This document shows positions 16,921-24,033 of a stretch of 64,000 nt of DNA, piece by piece. Source of the stretch: Paenibacillus albus. GTDB lineage: Bacteria > Bacillota > Bacilli > Paenibacillales > Paenibacillaceae. Under the pieces are notes generated by a model. That model was given only the letters and a program-made list of their open reading frames with translations. It was not told the origin of the DNA and did not search any database. Made by a program: the position numbers and the translations under genes. The stretch lies in the NCBI RefSeq assembly GCF_003952225.1, contig NZ_CP034437.1, positions 2,246,501-2,310,500 of the forward strand, written 5' to 3'. Within the stretch, counting starts at the first letter, position 1. The number at the start of each line of letters is the position of its first letter.

Positions 16921-17049
16921 TGGAGTAATAGTGATTTGTAAATTTACAATACCTTAATAATTACGGAGTCGCCGCGCTGTAACCTTTTTTAGCCAACGCT
17001 CGTCTACCCTCATTGTACGAACAAATTCGACTATTATGAGGTGTTAGGT

Positions 17050-18087
17050 ATGAAGAAGACATTCAAGATGATCACAATGACGGCTACGGCGGCAATGCTG
17101 CTTGCTTTTGGAGGGCAGAGCTTCGCGGCGACTTCGACTTTTACGGATTTGGACAATAGCGCGGCAAAAGATAAAATTATTTCCTTGCAGGAACGGGGCT
17201 TGCTGAAAGGCGTTTCGGCTAACCACTTCGCGCCGCGTTCCATCATGACGAAGGCACAAGGCATTCAACTGATTGTGAACGCGCTGAGCTTAAACTTGGA
17301 CTTGGTTCGATTCTTCAAAGAACCGAAAGCATCGGATTACTTCCCGAACGCGCAAGATGACGCTTGGTACGCCAATGCGCTTATCATCGCGTCGGTTAAC
17401 GGGCTGGATCTGCCGAAGGATCTGAATCCGGATCAGCTGTTGACTCGGGAAGAGTTCACGCATGAGTTGATTCATGCGATCGAAGTGACGGGCAAGCTTC
17501 CAATGATCAAGCCGGTTCCCGTCGAGATTGCCGATCAAGACCAAATCAACGTAGAATACTCCGGATCGATCGTACGCGCATTGAACTACGGCGTCATTAA
17601 GCTGGGCGAGGATGGCAAAGTGAATCCGAAGCTGATCATTGCCCGTTCGGAAGCAGCCGAAGAAGTCTATAATGCGCTCGAGTACTTGAAAGCACCTACT
17701 GCGCCGATAGATGAGAACGGCAAATTATCTGGCCTTCAAGGCATTCAATTGATCACTGATGCGACAGGCGTGACGCCTGCTTTAAATGAGGGAGCAGATC
17801 CTAATGCCGCTTTGACGCGTGAAACGTTTACGGTATTACTCGTGAAAGCCATGGAGGAAGCCGGCAAGCTGCCGATGATCAACATCCTACCAGCTGATAT
17901 CAAGGACGCGGACCAAATCGACACTCTGAGCTCCGGCGCCATTCAACGCGCGCTTAAATACGGCATCGTGAATTTGAACGCGGATGGCAGCTTCGAGCCG
18001 AAAGCCGAAATGACAATTGCGCAAGGGAAGGCAGCCGCGGATAACGCGATCGCGTACCTGAAGGCGCATCCTGCGCCAGCCGAGTAA
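17050..18087 (+). CDS. Secreted SLH-domain protein with internal duplication
   Basis: A 345-residue exported protein: signal peptide cleaved after SFAA, then SLH-type segments (FTDLDNSAAKDKIISLQERGLLKG; FPNAQDDAWYANALIIASVNGL). Residues about 60-205 and 230-342 are a diverged duplication, each containing AQGIQLI- or LQGIQLI-like, LTRE(E/T)FT, GKLPMI, S(G/S)xI(V/Q)RALxYG and YLKA elements. It is half the length expected for SLH enzymes and has no catalytic domain, so it may be a wall-associated structural protein. The start is ATG 17050, six bases after GAGGTG. A strong terminator follows. Confidence 0.88.
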   Translation: MKKTFKMITMTATAAMLLAFGGQSFAATSTFTDLDNSAAKDKIISLQERGLLKGVSANHFAPRSIMTKAQGIQLIVNALSLNLDLVRFFKEPKASDYFPNAQDDAWYANALIIASVNGLDLPKDLNPDQLLTREEFTHELIHAIEVTGKLPMIKPVPVEIADQDQINVEYSGSIVRALNYGVIKLGEDGKVNPKLIIARSEAAEEVYNALEYLKAPTAPIDENGKLSGLQGIQLITDATGVTPALNEGADPNAALTRETFTVLLVKAMEEAGKLPMINILPADIKDADQIDTLSSGAIQRALKYGIVNLNADGSFEPKAEMTIAQGKAAADNAIAYLKAHPAPAE

Positions 18088-18105
18088 GACAGTTAGGTTT
18101 ATAGC

Positions 18106-18142
18106 AATAGCCCAGGGACATCTTTCCCTGGGCTATTTTTTA
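18106..18142 (+). terminator. Terminator after the small SLH gene
   Basis: AATAGCCCAGGGA (18106-18118) pairs with TCCCTGGGCTATT (18125-18137) and ends in a T run. Confidence 0.9.
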
Positions 18143-18153
18143 AATTTATAGTG

Positions 18154-18194
18154 TTGACATTCGTTCAATAATCGTTTATCTTTAATTCAAGATA
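18154..18194 (+). promoter_or_regulatory. marR-type gene promoter overlapped by its operator
   Basis: TTGACA (18154-18159), a 17-base spacer and TATCTT (18177-18182) form a sigma-A promoter. The -10 is the left edge of the dyad TATCTTTAA/TTCAAGATA (18177-18194, one mismatch), close in form to the MhqR operator TATCTCGAA/TTCGAGATA known from B. subtilis. Binding there would exclude RNA polymerase, giving autorepression. Confidence 0.75.
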
Positions 18195-18228
18195 ATTAAA
18201 TCAAAGATAAGTGAGGAGGTGGATTGCA

Positions 18229-18675
18229 ATGTCGCTCCAAATTGATGACGATGAGGCGGTTTCACTTAAAACATTCGTTGTTCTTTCCAAAGCGTTCAGA
18301 ACCGTTATGGATCGAGCAGTTAAAGATATGAAGCAATACGAGCTGTCATCTTCTGAATTTACGATTCTTGAAGTGCTTTACACGAAGGGTCGAATTCCAC
18401 TGCAGCAAATTGGAGAGAAGATTCTGGTCACAAGCGGAAGCATCACGTATAACATCGATAAGCTGGAGAGGAAAGGGCTTCTCAAGCGGGTCCCATGCGA
18501 GGAAGATCGAAGAGTCATCTTTGCGGAAATTACACAAGCTGGGAACGACTTGTTTGGCGACATTTTTCCCAAGCATGCGGCTTCCATACACTTGATGTCA
18601 CAGAGCTTATCTCGCGAAGAAAAGCTGTCTCTCATTGAGCTTTTAAAGAAATTAGGAAAAGGCGTTGAAGGTTAG
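18229..18675 (+). CDS. MarR-family regulator (MhqR-like)
   Basis: A 148-residue winged-helix dimer protein with LSSSEFTILEVLYTKGRIPLQQIGEKILVTSGSITYNIDKLERKGLLKRVPCEEDRRVIFAEIT, the classic MarR DNA-binding region with DRR wing. The start is ATG 18229, 7 bases after AGGAGGTGG; GTG 18211 lies within that site. It sits directly upstream of a doxX-type gene. In B. subtilis MhqR represses mhqNOP, where mhqP is also a DoxX protein, and responds to quinones and other electrophiles. The shared neighbour and operator form support the same role here. Cys in VPCEEDRR is in the wing region. Confidence 0.85.
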   Translation: MSLQIDDDEAVSLKTFVVLSKAFRTVMDRAVKDMKQYELSSSEFTILEVLYTKGRIPLQQIGEKILVTSGSITYNIDKLERKGLLKRVPCEEDRRVIFAEITQAGNDLFGDIFPKHAASIHLMSQSLSREEKLSLIELLKKLGKGVEG

Positions 18676-18700
18676 CGGCTTCAAGCAACGCTTTTTTTTA
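18662..18700 (+). terminator. Terminator overlapping the end of the marR-type gene
   Basis: GCGTTGAAG (18662-18670), overlapping the last codons, pairs imperfectly with CTTCAAGCAACGC and is followed by eight T residues, so read-through to doxX is probably limited. Confidence 0.6.
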
Positions 18701-18705
18701 CCAAA

Positions 18706-18723
18706 TATCTTAAAATAAAGATT
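18706..18723. promoter_or_regulatory. Candidate second MarR operator before doxX-type gene
   Basis: TATCTTAAAATAAAGATT repeats the TATCTT/AAGAT arms of the marR-promoter dyad, less perfectly, about 32 bases before the doxX-type start. The matching arms suggest that the adjacent MarR protein controls both genes. Confidence 0.45.
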
Positions 18724-18755
18724 ATTAAAACCAAATTAATGGAGGTAGATGGAAC

Positions 18756-19154
18756 ATGGTAGCATTAGCATTGTTGATTATTCGCGTAGTCATTGGATTG
18801 TTGTTTATTGGACACGGAGCACAGAAGTTATTTGGTTGGTTTGGCGGTTACGGTCCGAGAGGAACCGGTGGATGGATGGAATCGATCGGCATGAAGCCCG
18901 GCGTACTGATGGCTGTCGCGGCAGGGCTTATGGAATTAGTCGGAGGCGCATTCTTCGCAGCCGGATTATTCACGCCGGTGGCAGCCGCACTTATCGCATT
19001 AACCATGCTGGGAGCCATCGTTAAAGTACATGGCAAGAACGGATTATGGGTAACGGCTAACGGATACGAATACCCGCTTGTCGTTCTCGTAGTTGTGATT
19101 GGTGTAGCTATTGCCGGTGCAGGCGATTACTCGCTGGATGCACTGATTTTCTAA
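18756..19154 (+). CDS. DoxX-family membrane protein
   Basis: A 132-residue integral membrane protein with four predicted helices (ALALLIIRVVIGLLFIGHGAQKLFGWF; MAVAAGLMELVGGAFFAAGLF; PVAAALIALTMLGAIVKVHG; PLVVLVVVIGVAIAGAG). GHGxQKLFGWFGG and the GLMELVGG segment are typical of DoxX/MhqP proteins. Relatives contribute to resistance to quinone-like electrophiles or thiol stress; the biochemical activity is not established for this group. ATG is 8 bases after GGAGGTAG. MarR-type regulator gene immediately upstream with dyads at both promoters. Confidence 0.85.
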   Translation: MVALALLIIRVVIGLLFIGHGAQKLFGWFGGYGPRGTGGWMESIGMKPGVLMAVAAGLMELVGGAFFAAGLFTPVAAALIALTMLGAIVKVHGKNGLWVTANGYEYPLVVLVVVIGVAIAGAGDYSLDALIF

Positions 19155-19182
19155 GCACGTCTGCAGTAAGGGAGTGGTCATT

Positions 19183-19410
19183 ATGTTGAACATACTTGCT
19201 AGAATTAATGAGCTTTCGAGAACAGCGAAAGAAAGAGCTTTAACGGCTGCTGAGAAAACAGAACAAATCGAGCTGCGCCAACAATATCTTCGCATATTCC
19301 GTGGTTCTGTAGGCAGCCTGCTCTTGAATTCAACCATTATCGATCCGAATGGAATGGATGTTACCCCTGAGAAGTTAAGACAAGAACAGGCGAGAAGAGC
19401 AGCACATTAA
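19183..19410 (+). CDS. UPF0291 (DUF896) small protein
   Basis: A 75-residue basic helical protein: MLNILARINELSRTAKERALTAAEKTEQIELRQQYLRIFRGSV, the conserved N-terminal core of UPF0291, including the invariant RINELS and L(R)xxYL segments. B. subtilis relatives (YnzC, YneJ-type) are small cytosolic proteins of unclear role, one co-transcribed with lexA-controlled genes. The start is ATG 19183, 8 bases after AAGGGAG; GTG 19174 overlaps that site. Strong terminator downstream. Confidence 0.88.
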   Translation: MLNILARINELSRTAKERALTAAEKTEQIELRQQYLRIFRGSVGSLLLNSTIIDPNGMDVTPEKLRQEQARRAAH

Positions 19411-19425
19411 TTGTTTAAAAAGAGG

Positions 19426-19463
19426 AGGAAGCAGCGAATTCGATTCGCTGCTTCCTTTTTTTT
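19426..19463. terminator. Terminator between UPF0291 and cytochrome c genes
   Basis: AGGAAGCAGCGAA (19426-19438) pairs perfectly with TTCGCTGCTTCCT (19444-19456) followed by T7. The A-run on the left lets it act for the convergent cytochrome gene as well. Confidence 0.9.
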
Positions 19464-19488
19464 GACGTTATGTGCTTACGGGTGCTTC

Positions 19489-19890
19489 TTACTGCTTTGT
19501 CTTCAGCCAGCCAGCTAGATTAGTGATTTCAGCATCTGTCAGCTGTCCCTGGAAAGCCGGCATACCGCCGCCGCCTTGATGGATGCGGGTCGAAATCTCA
19601 TCTACGGATAGCTTCGCGCCAATTTTTTGCAAGTTAGGACCCATGCCGCCGGATAAGTCCGCCGCATGACAGCTGACGCAGTTGCTTTTGAAAACCGCTT
19701 CGGCTGCGGATGCATCGACTGTACCGGCCCCAGCATTATTGTTCGTGCTCGGCGTATTCGTTGACGTATTGCCGCCGTTCGTTGTGCCCGTATTACTGGT
19801 GTTGTTATTATTGTTCCCGCCGCACCCGGCTATTGACAAGGCCAGCGTGAGTCCTGCTACAGCAATTAACCATTTGGATTTGTTTTTCAT
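19489..19890 (-). CDS. Membrane-anchored c-type cytochrome (lipoprotein, c551-like)
   Basis: A 133-residue lipoprotein: signal peptide with lipobox SIAGC (Cys23), an Asn/Thr/Gly-rich flexible linker (24-57), then a compact class I cytochrome c. Haem is attached at Cys71 and Cys74 with His75 as proximal ligand (CVSCH), and Met110 in GGMPAF is the likely sixth ligand. This is the arrangement of CccB (c551) of Bacillus. The start is ATG 19888-19890, with GAGGTG upstream; an earlier ATG would add twelve residues ahead of that site. It is divergent from tatC and near the GMC flavoprotein and its Tat-exported partner, so it may accept electrons from that dehydrogenase. Confidence 0.9.
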   Translation of the reverse strand: MKNKSKWLIAVAGLTLALSIAGCGGNNNNNTSNTGTTNGGNTSTNTPSTNNNAGAGTVDASAAEAVFKSNCVSCHAADLSGGMGPNLQKIGAKLSVDEISTRIHQGGGGMPAFQGQLTDAEITNLAGWLKTKQ

Positions 19891-20059
19891 TGTAAGTTGC
19901 ACCTCATTCTTTGTCTTAATTGTCATACGTTTCCCTCATTTCGCGCACTGTATGCGGTCAAATGACGAGCGCCAGAGGAATAACCCCACCCAAGATGGAC
20001 AATCTAAGCATGGGACTTGAAAAATATAACAGGCGAAGCCGGAATTGAGGTGAGCGCTA

Positions 20060-20812
20060 CTGGACATTAACGAAGATGTTGTTAGGCATTTAACGGAGCT
20101 CAGGCGAAGGTTGATCATTGTATCTGCCTGCTTCCTCGTGTCCTTGTGCGGAGGCCTTTATTTGTCGCCACGCATTTTGAAGTACATCAAATCAAGCTCT
20201 GCTGCGGCATCCGTCGAGTGGAACGTGTTCTCATTCACAGATGGCTTGTTCATCTACTTGAGATGTGCTTTTCTGCTGGCGATGCTTTGTACGCTGCCGA
20301 TACTTCTTTACCAGACTTGGGCGTTTGTTAGGCCGGGACTGACGCTTAAGGAGGCGAAGGGAACGCTTGCTTATGTGCCATTCTCGTTCTTCTTGTTTCT
20401 TGGCGGCATATCGTTCAGCTATTTCCTCGTGTTTCCGATGATGCTCCGCTTCATGATGCAGATGAACCAGACGATCGGAGCAACGGAAACGTACGGCATT
20501 GATAAGTATTTTGTCTTTCTGTTCAGCGTGGTCTTCCCGCTAGGCATCGCGTTCGAGATGCCGCTGGTCATGCTGTTCCTGACTAGACTAGGCTTGCTTA
20601 CGCCGGAGCGGCTGAAAACTTCGCGCAAATATGCTTATGTCGGCTTAGCTATTGTCGGGGCCAGTATCTCACCGCCGGACTTTGTCTCGCATCTGTCGGT
20701 GACGGTACCGCTGCTGTTGCTGTTTGAGATTAGCGCGTTTCTGTCGAATCGGTTTGCACGGCGGAATGCAGCGGCTTCGGCGTATTCCTATCCAGATCCA
20801 GATCCCGCTTAA
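20060..20812 (+). CDS. tatC: Sec-independent translocase subunit TatC (CTG start)
   Basis: About 250 residues with six membrane helices. The N-terminus LDINEDVVRHLTELRRRLI carries the conserved TatC motif HLxELRxR. The frame has no ATG, GTG or TTG before that motif, and a TGA lies at 20051-20053, so translation must begin at a rare codon; CTG 20060 is nine bases after GAGG of a GAGGTGA site (20047-20053). A TTG at 20111 would remove the signal-peptide-binding N-terminus. Other hallmarks: PILLYQTWAFVRPGL, FxYFLVFPMM, MPLVMLFLTRLGLLTPERLKTSRKYAYV and the ISPPDFVS loop. TatC recognises twin-arginine signal peptides. tatA follows, and a Tat-signal lipoprotein is encoded 2 kb away. Confidence 0.9.
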   Translation: MDINEDVVRHLTELRRRLIIVSACFLVSLCGGLYLSPRILKYIKSSSAAASVEWNVFSFTDGLFIYLRCAFLLAMLCTLPILLYQTWAFVRPGLTLKEAKGTLAYVPFSFFLFLGGISFSYFLVFPMMLRFMMQMNQTIGATETYGIDKYFVFLFSVVFPLGIAFEMPLVMLFLTRLGLLTPERLKTSRKYAYVGLAIVGASISPPDFVSHLSVTVPLLLLFEISAFLSNRFARRNAAASAYSYPDPDPA

Positions 20813-20841
20813 GTAGACGGTTTAGCAAAAGGAGAATGCAC

Positions 20842-21048
20842 ATGTTCAATAACATCGGTGTTTCAGGGTTACTCATTATTTTGCTCATTGCGCTCATTGT
20901 GTTCGGGCCAGCCAAGCTGCCCATGCTCGGTCGCGCATTCGGCGACACACTGCGTGAATTCCGCAGCTCGACACGAGGCATTGTAGAGGAAGACACGGTC
21001 GCTACAGTTGAGCAGCTGGAGAAAAAAGACTCCCAGAAGCTGCTGTAA
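20842..21048 (+). CDS. tatA: Tat translocase pore subunit TatA
   Basis: A 68-residue protein: an N-terminal membrane helix (ISGLLIILLIALIVFG-type), the FGPAKLPMLGRAFGDTLREFRSS amphipathic hinge typical of TatA/E, and a short charged tail. The start is ATG 20842, seven bases after GGAG; ATG 20836 is too close to that site. It follows tatC by 29 bases, making a minimal tatC-tatA operon without TatB, the normal Gram-positive arrangement (often written TatAd/TatAy in Bacillus). Confidence 0.88.
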   Translation: MFNNIGVSGLLIILLIALIVFGPAKLPMLGRAFGDTLREFRSSTRGIVEEDTVATVEQLEKKDSQKLL

Positions 21049-21066
21049 GCAGCGGCAATGGAGCGG

Positions 21067-21096
21067 GCCTTATCCTAAGCGGATAAGGCTTTTTTT
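21067..21096 (+). terminator. Terminator after tatCA
   Basis: GCCTTATCC (21067-21075), loop TAAGC, GGATAAGGC, then T7. An almost identical stem occurs at 21254-21283 as the terminator of the opposing GMC gene. Confidence 0.9.
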
Positions 21097-21104
21097 GATT
21101 GAGT

Positions 21105-21150
21105 GAAAGAAGCTGGTTTGGTGGACCACATTGAGGGAAACTGCTGACCA
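21105..21150 (+). repeat. Solitary copy of the 51-bp repeat family
   Basis: The sequence starting GAAAGAAGCTGGTTTGGTGG and continuing with ACCACATT and GGGAAACTG matches type-A units of the tandem array at 51918-52460. It lies in the intergenic space just after the tatA terminator. I see no coding gene between 21097 and 21322; the rest holds this unit and the opposing terminator. Confidence 0.7.
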
Positions 21151-21253
21151 AAGAGAGTATGAGTATCTATAAGATGGGGAATTCACTGGGGTTGATTCAA
21201 AGAGAGGTACCACGTACCACACTTGCGAGAGAATCAGTTAGTTTGAGCCAAGA

Positions 21254-21289
21254 AAGGCCTTATCCCATAGCGGATAAGGCCTTCTCTTT
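21254..21289 (-). terminator. Terminator of the GMC oxidoreductase gene
   Basis: AAGGCCTTATCC (21254-21265) pairs with GGATAAGGCCTT (21272-21283). Read on the minus strand it ends just after the GMC gene. The stem shares GCCTTATCC/GGATAAGGC with the tatA terminator. Confidence 0.75.
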
Positions 21290-21322
21290 AATCTTTTCTC
21301 TACATACCGTTTGCATAGCTTC

Positions 21323-23038
21323 TCAAACGAGCAAGCCGCCTTTTTTGCGATAGCTCAGAATGCCTTCTGCTGTCCGATAAGCGAGCGCGCCGACGGTGTT
21401 CGTCGGGTTGTAGCCAGCGTTCTGAGGGAAGGAGCTTGCGCCTACGACAAATACGTTGTCCGCATCCCACATCTGGCAGTAATTGTTGATCGCTGAATCT
21501 CCGGCGTTGGCTCCCATAATAACTCCGCCTGTATTATGGGTCGACTGGTACGTCATGATCTCATATGGGCCAAGATCCTTCAAATAGTCAATGTGGTCCG
21601 CGCCCATTTCCTTCATAATCTCCGAGCTCTTGAGCGCAAGGAACTTCGCCAGCTCACGGTCTTGCTCTTCGAAATCGAACGTAATCCGAATGAGCGGATC
21701 GCCGAACGCATCTTTATAGGTCGGATCAAGATCCAAGTAATGGTGCTGGTAGGACATGGATGAACCTTGCGAGCCGATGCTGAGTGACTGGTTCGCATAC
21801 TTCAGAGAATTCGCTTTGAATTCTTTGCCCCAGGTTGCCGTACCCGACGGCACAGGGTTATTCTGGATCGGTCTCGCACCAGCTTGGGCCAGCGTAATAA
21901 CTCCGCCATGGATAAAATTCAAATTGCTGTGGTCGAAGTTGTCGCCATTGTAGTCGTCGAGCGATACGCCAAGTGCACCCGCGCCGGCATAGGTATTGAA
22001 TTGTTCCTTCTCGAAGAAGCCAGCAGCTCCTCCTTTGACGACTTGATATGCGTAGTTTTTGCCGATTGCGCCTTTGCCTGTCGAAGGGTCGTAAGGCTTG
22101 CCGAGTCCAGACAGCAAGAGCAGGCGTGTATTGTTGAACACATAGCTCGCGACAACAACAATATCGGCAGGCTGAATAATTTCTTCGCCTGTCGTCACGT
22201 CGATATACATGACCCCGGTCGCTTTGCCGCCCTTATGTATGACCCGTCTTACATCGGAATGGCTGCGGATTTCGAATTTGCCGGTTTTGTTCGCGACAGG
22301 GATGACCGTGACGACCGGATCGGCCTTCGCGCCGTATTCGCAGCCGAAGCGCTCGCAATAGCCGCAATATTGGCAGGCAACCCTTGCAATGCCATCTGGG
22401 TTCGTATAATTTTCCGACAGGTTGGCGGAAGGCAGCGGATAAGGATGGAGATTGAGACGCGTCGCAACATCGGTGAACTTCTGCAGCGAAGGCGACTTCT
22501 TCATTGGAGGCGTCGGATAAGGATTGCTTCGCTTGCCGCCGAGCGGATTAGGCGATCCCGATATGCCAGCCGTCTTCTCGAACTTGTCGTAATACGGCTC
22601 AAGCTCGTCGTACGTAATCCCCCAGTCTTGGATGGACATGCCGGGTGGAAGCTTGTTTTTGCCATATCTCTCGATGGTCTTGCTGCGAATCTGAAAATCA
22701 TACGGAAGGAAGCGGTACGTATGACCGTTCCAGTGGACGCCCGAGCCGCCAAGCCCGGTGCCAATCAGGAAAGAACCGTACGAGCGCATCGGCAGAGCAC
22801 GAATTTTCTCATTGCTGCGGAAGGTGATGGTTTCCTTGGACAAGTCCTGGAACAGCTCATAGCGGAGCGCATAACGCAGCTCATCATGAACCATGAAATA
22901 ATCCTCTGTTTTGCGTTCCTTCCCGCGCTCAAGGCCTACGACGTTAAGTCCGGCCTTCGTTAATTCGGCTGCAATGATGCCGCCTGACCAGCCGACGCCG
23001 GCAATGACAACATCTGTTTTCGGTAATGTTTTTACCAT
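21323..23038 (-). CDS. GMC-family FAD dehydrogenase, large subunit
   Basis: A 571-residue flavoprotein of the glucose-methanol-choline family: N-terminal FAD-binding VVIAGVGWSGGIIAAEL and the acidic beta-2 end (LERGKE), a GGSGVHWNGHTYRF flavin-attachment region, and a C-terminal active site with His501 (STHNTGG) and Asn547 (YNPTNTVG). A Cys cluster (ACQYCGYCERFGCEYGAK, about residues 219-235) is typical of the bacterial three-subunit branch (gluconate or fructose dehydrogenase large subunit), where it may hold an Fe-S cluster. It has no own signal and would be carried out by its Tat-signal partner, encoded 20 bases upstream. The sugar or alcohol substrate is unknown. Confidence 0.9.
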   Translation of the reverse strand: MVKTLPKTDVVIAGVGWSGGIIAAELTKAGLNVVGLERGKERKTEDYFMVHDELRYALRYELFQDLSKETITFRSNEKIRALPMRSYGSFLIGTGLGGSGVHWNGHTYRFLPYDFQIRSKTIERYGKNKLPPGMSIQDWGITYDELEPYYDKFEKTAGISGSPNPLGGKRSNPYPTPPMKKSPSLQKFTDVATRLNLHPYPLPSANLSENYTNPDGIARVACQYCGYCERFGCEYGAKADPVVTVIPVANKTGKFEIRSHSDVRRVIHKGGKATGVMYIDVTTGEEIIQPADIVVVASYVFNNTRLLLLSGLGKPYDPSTGKGAIGKNYAYQVVKGGAAGFFEKEQFNTYAGAGALGVSLDDYNGDNFDHSNLNFIHGGVITLAQAGARPIQNNPVPSGTATWGKEFKANSLKYANQSLSIGSQGSSMSYQHHYLDLDPTYKDAFGDPLIRITFDFEEQDRELAKFLALKSSEIMKEMGADHIDYLKDLGPYEIMTYQSTHNTGGVIMGANAGDSAINNYCQMWDADNVFVVGASSFPQNAGYNPTNTVGALAYRTAEGILSYRKKGGLLV

Positions 23039-23058
23039 AGCTGTAGCTGTCTCCTTTG

Positions 23059-23904
23059 CTAATGAGCGGTGAGATGATCTTGCAGGCTGCTCGGCTCAAG
23101 CTTACTGAATCCTTTATCAATTACTGCTGCATAACTCATCTGATTGCCAGGATAGCCTCGCATCCGCCAACCGCCCATATTGATATTGCCGCCATAGAGC
23201 GGATCACTGTATGCACCTTCGAGCGTGCTGGAGCGAAGAGTCTTAAAGAAACTGCTTGCCGAAATGGTGGTCAGCTTCGCTGTATCGGACTCGAAGTCCT
23301 TCAGTACAGCGTCCATCTCCTCTTCCGCCAATGAAGCGAAGCCCTTCTGATACTTGGTATTGCTGTAGTTGTCGAGCTCGCGAAGGCCAATTTCATAGAT
23401 CTCACGCCGCTTCAGCCGGCCTTGATAGCCCTGCTCCTTCTCCCCAGAGTAGAAGGGCGGGCTCATGTAATCGCGTGAGTTAAAGCCGTAGTCGCCTGCC
23501 AGCTGATGGTCGATGAAGAATGCAATGCCAAGGCTTTTGGCGCCTGGACCGTTGTCATCCTCCGGGAAGATACGCTCAGTTGCGCTTTCGACGATACGGA
23601 ACTGCTCCTGTGTTAAGAACATCAATGCTCTGTTATAGTTGCGAACTTCTTCTGCGGCACCGCCCGTGCTCGTCGATGGCGTATTGGCAGGCGCATTGTT
23701 GTTGTTGCTCGTCTCTTCTTTCTTGCCGCAGCCGATGAGCGAGCCAAGTGCGCCGCCAATAACGAGTGTGCCAATCGTGTAGCCGGTCGTCTTCAAGAAT
23801 TTACGCCTTGAATTGCTGTGGATCGTTTCCGCAGAATCGGATGATTCGGTGTCTACGGGATCCAGTGACTGTTCGGACAGGTTCTCTTGATCGGTTTGAG
23901 TCAA
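23059..23904 (-). CDS. Gluconate-2-dehydrogenase subunit-3-like Tat lipoprotein
   Basis: A 281-residue small subunit. The signal peptide has the twin-arginine motif SRRKFLK (Arg33-Arg34) and a hydrophobic core ending in the lipobox SLIGC (Cys59), i.e. a Tat-exported lipoprotein, with a long polar n-region. The mature part (FLTQEQFRIVESATERIFPEDDNGPGAKSLGIAFFIDHQLAGDYG) is the subunit-3 fold that escorts and anchors GMC dehydrogenases. The start is TTG 23902-23904, seven bases after AGGAGGG. It is translated just ahead of the GMC gene in one operon, near tatCA and the cytochrome c gene; together these make a plausible secreted dehydrogenase chain. Confidence 0.88.
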   Translation of the reverse strand: MTQTDQENLSEQSLDPVDTESSDSAETIHSNSRRKFLKTTGYTIGTLVIGGALGSLIGCGKKEETSNNNNAPANTPSTSTGGAAEEVRNYNRALMFLTQEQFRIVESATERIFPEDDNGPGAKSLGIAFFIDHQLAGDYGFNSRDYMSPPFYSGEKEQGYQGRLKRREIYEIGLRELDNYSNTKYQKGFASLAEEEMDAVLKDFESDTAKLTTISASSFFKTLRSSTLEGAYSDPLYGGNINMGGWRMRGYPGNQMSYAAVIDKGFSKLEPSSLQDHLTAH

Positions 23905-24033
23905 CTCTTGTCCCTCCTGAAATGTAATTCTTGAGCGTAAGGTTATTATTTTCCAAGCGAGCATGAATATTCATTTCGATGGCTAGGATATGCTAACCAC
24001 AACAACGAGCCTTGGAACAGGGAGGATTATTTG

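Noticed and set aside
21884..22963. Long open frame of about 359 codons opposite the GMC gene
   Set aside because: It is wholly antisense to a well-supported flavoprotein, has no ribosome site and reads as Arg/Ala-rich shadow sequence typical of codon bias on the other strand.
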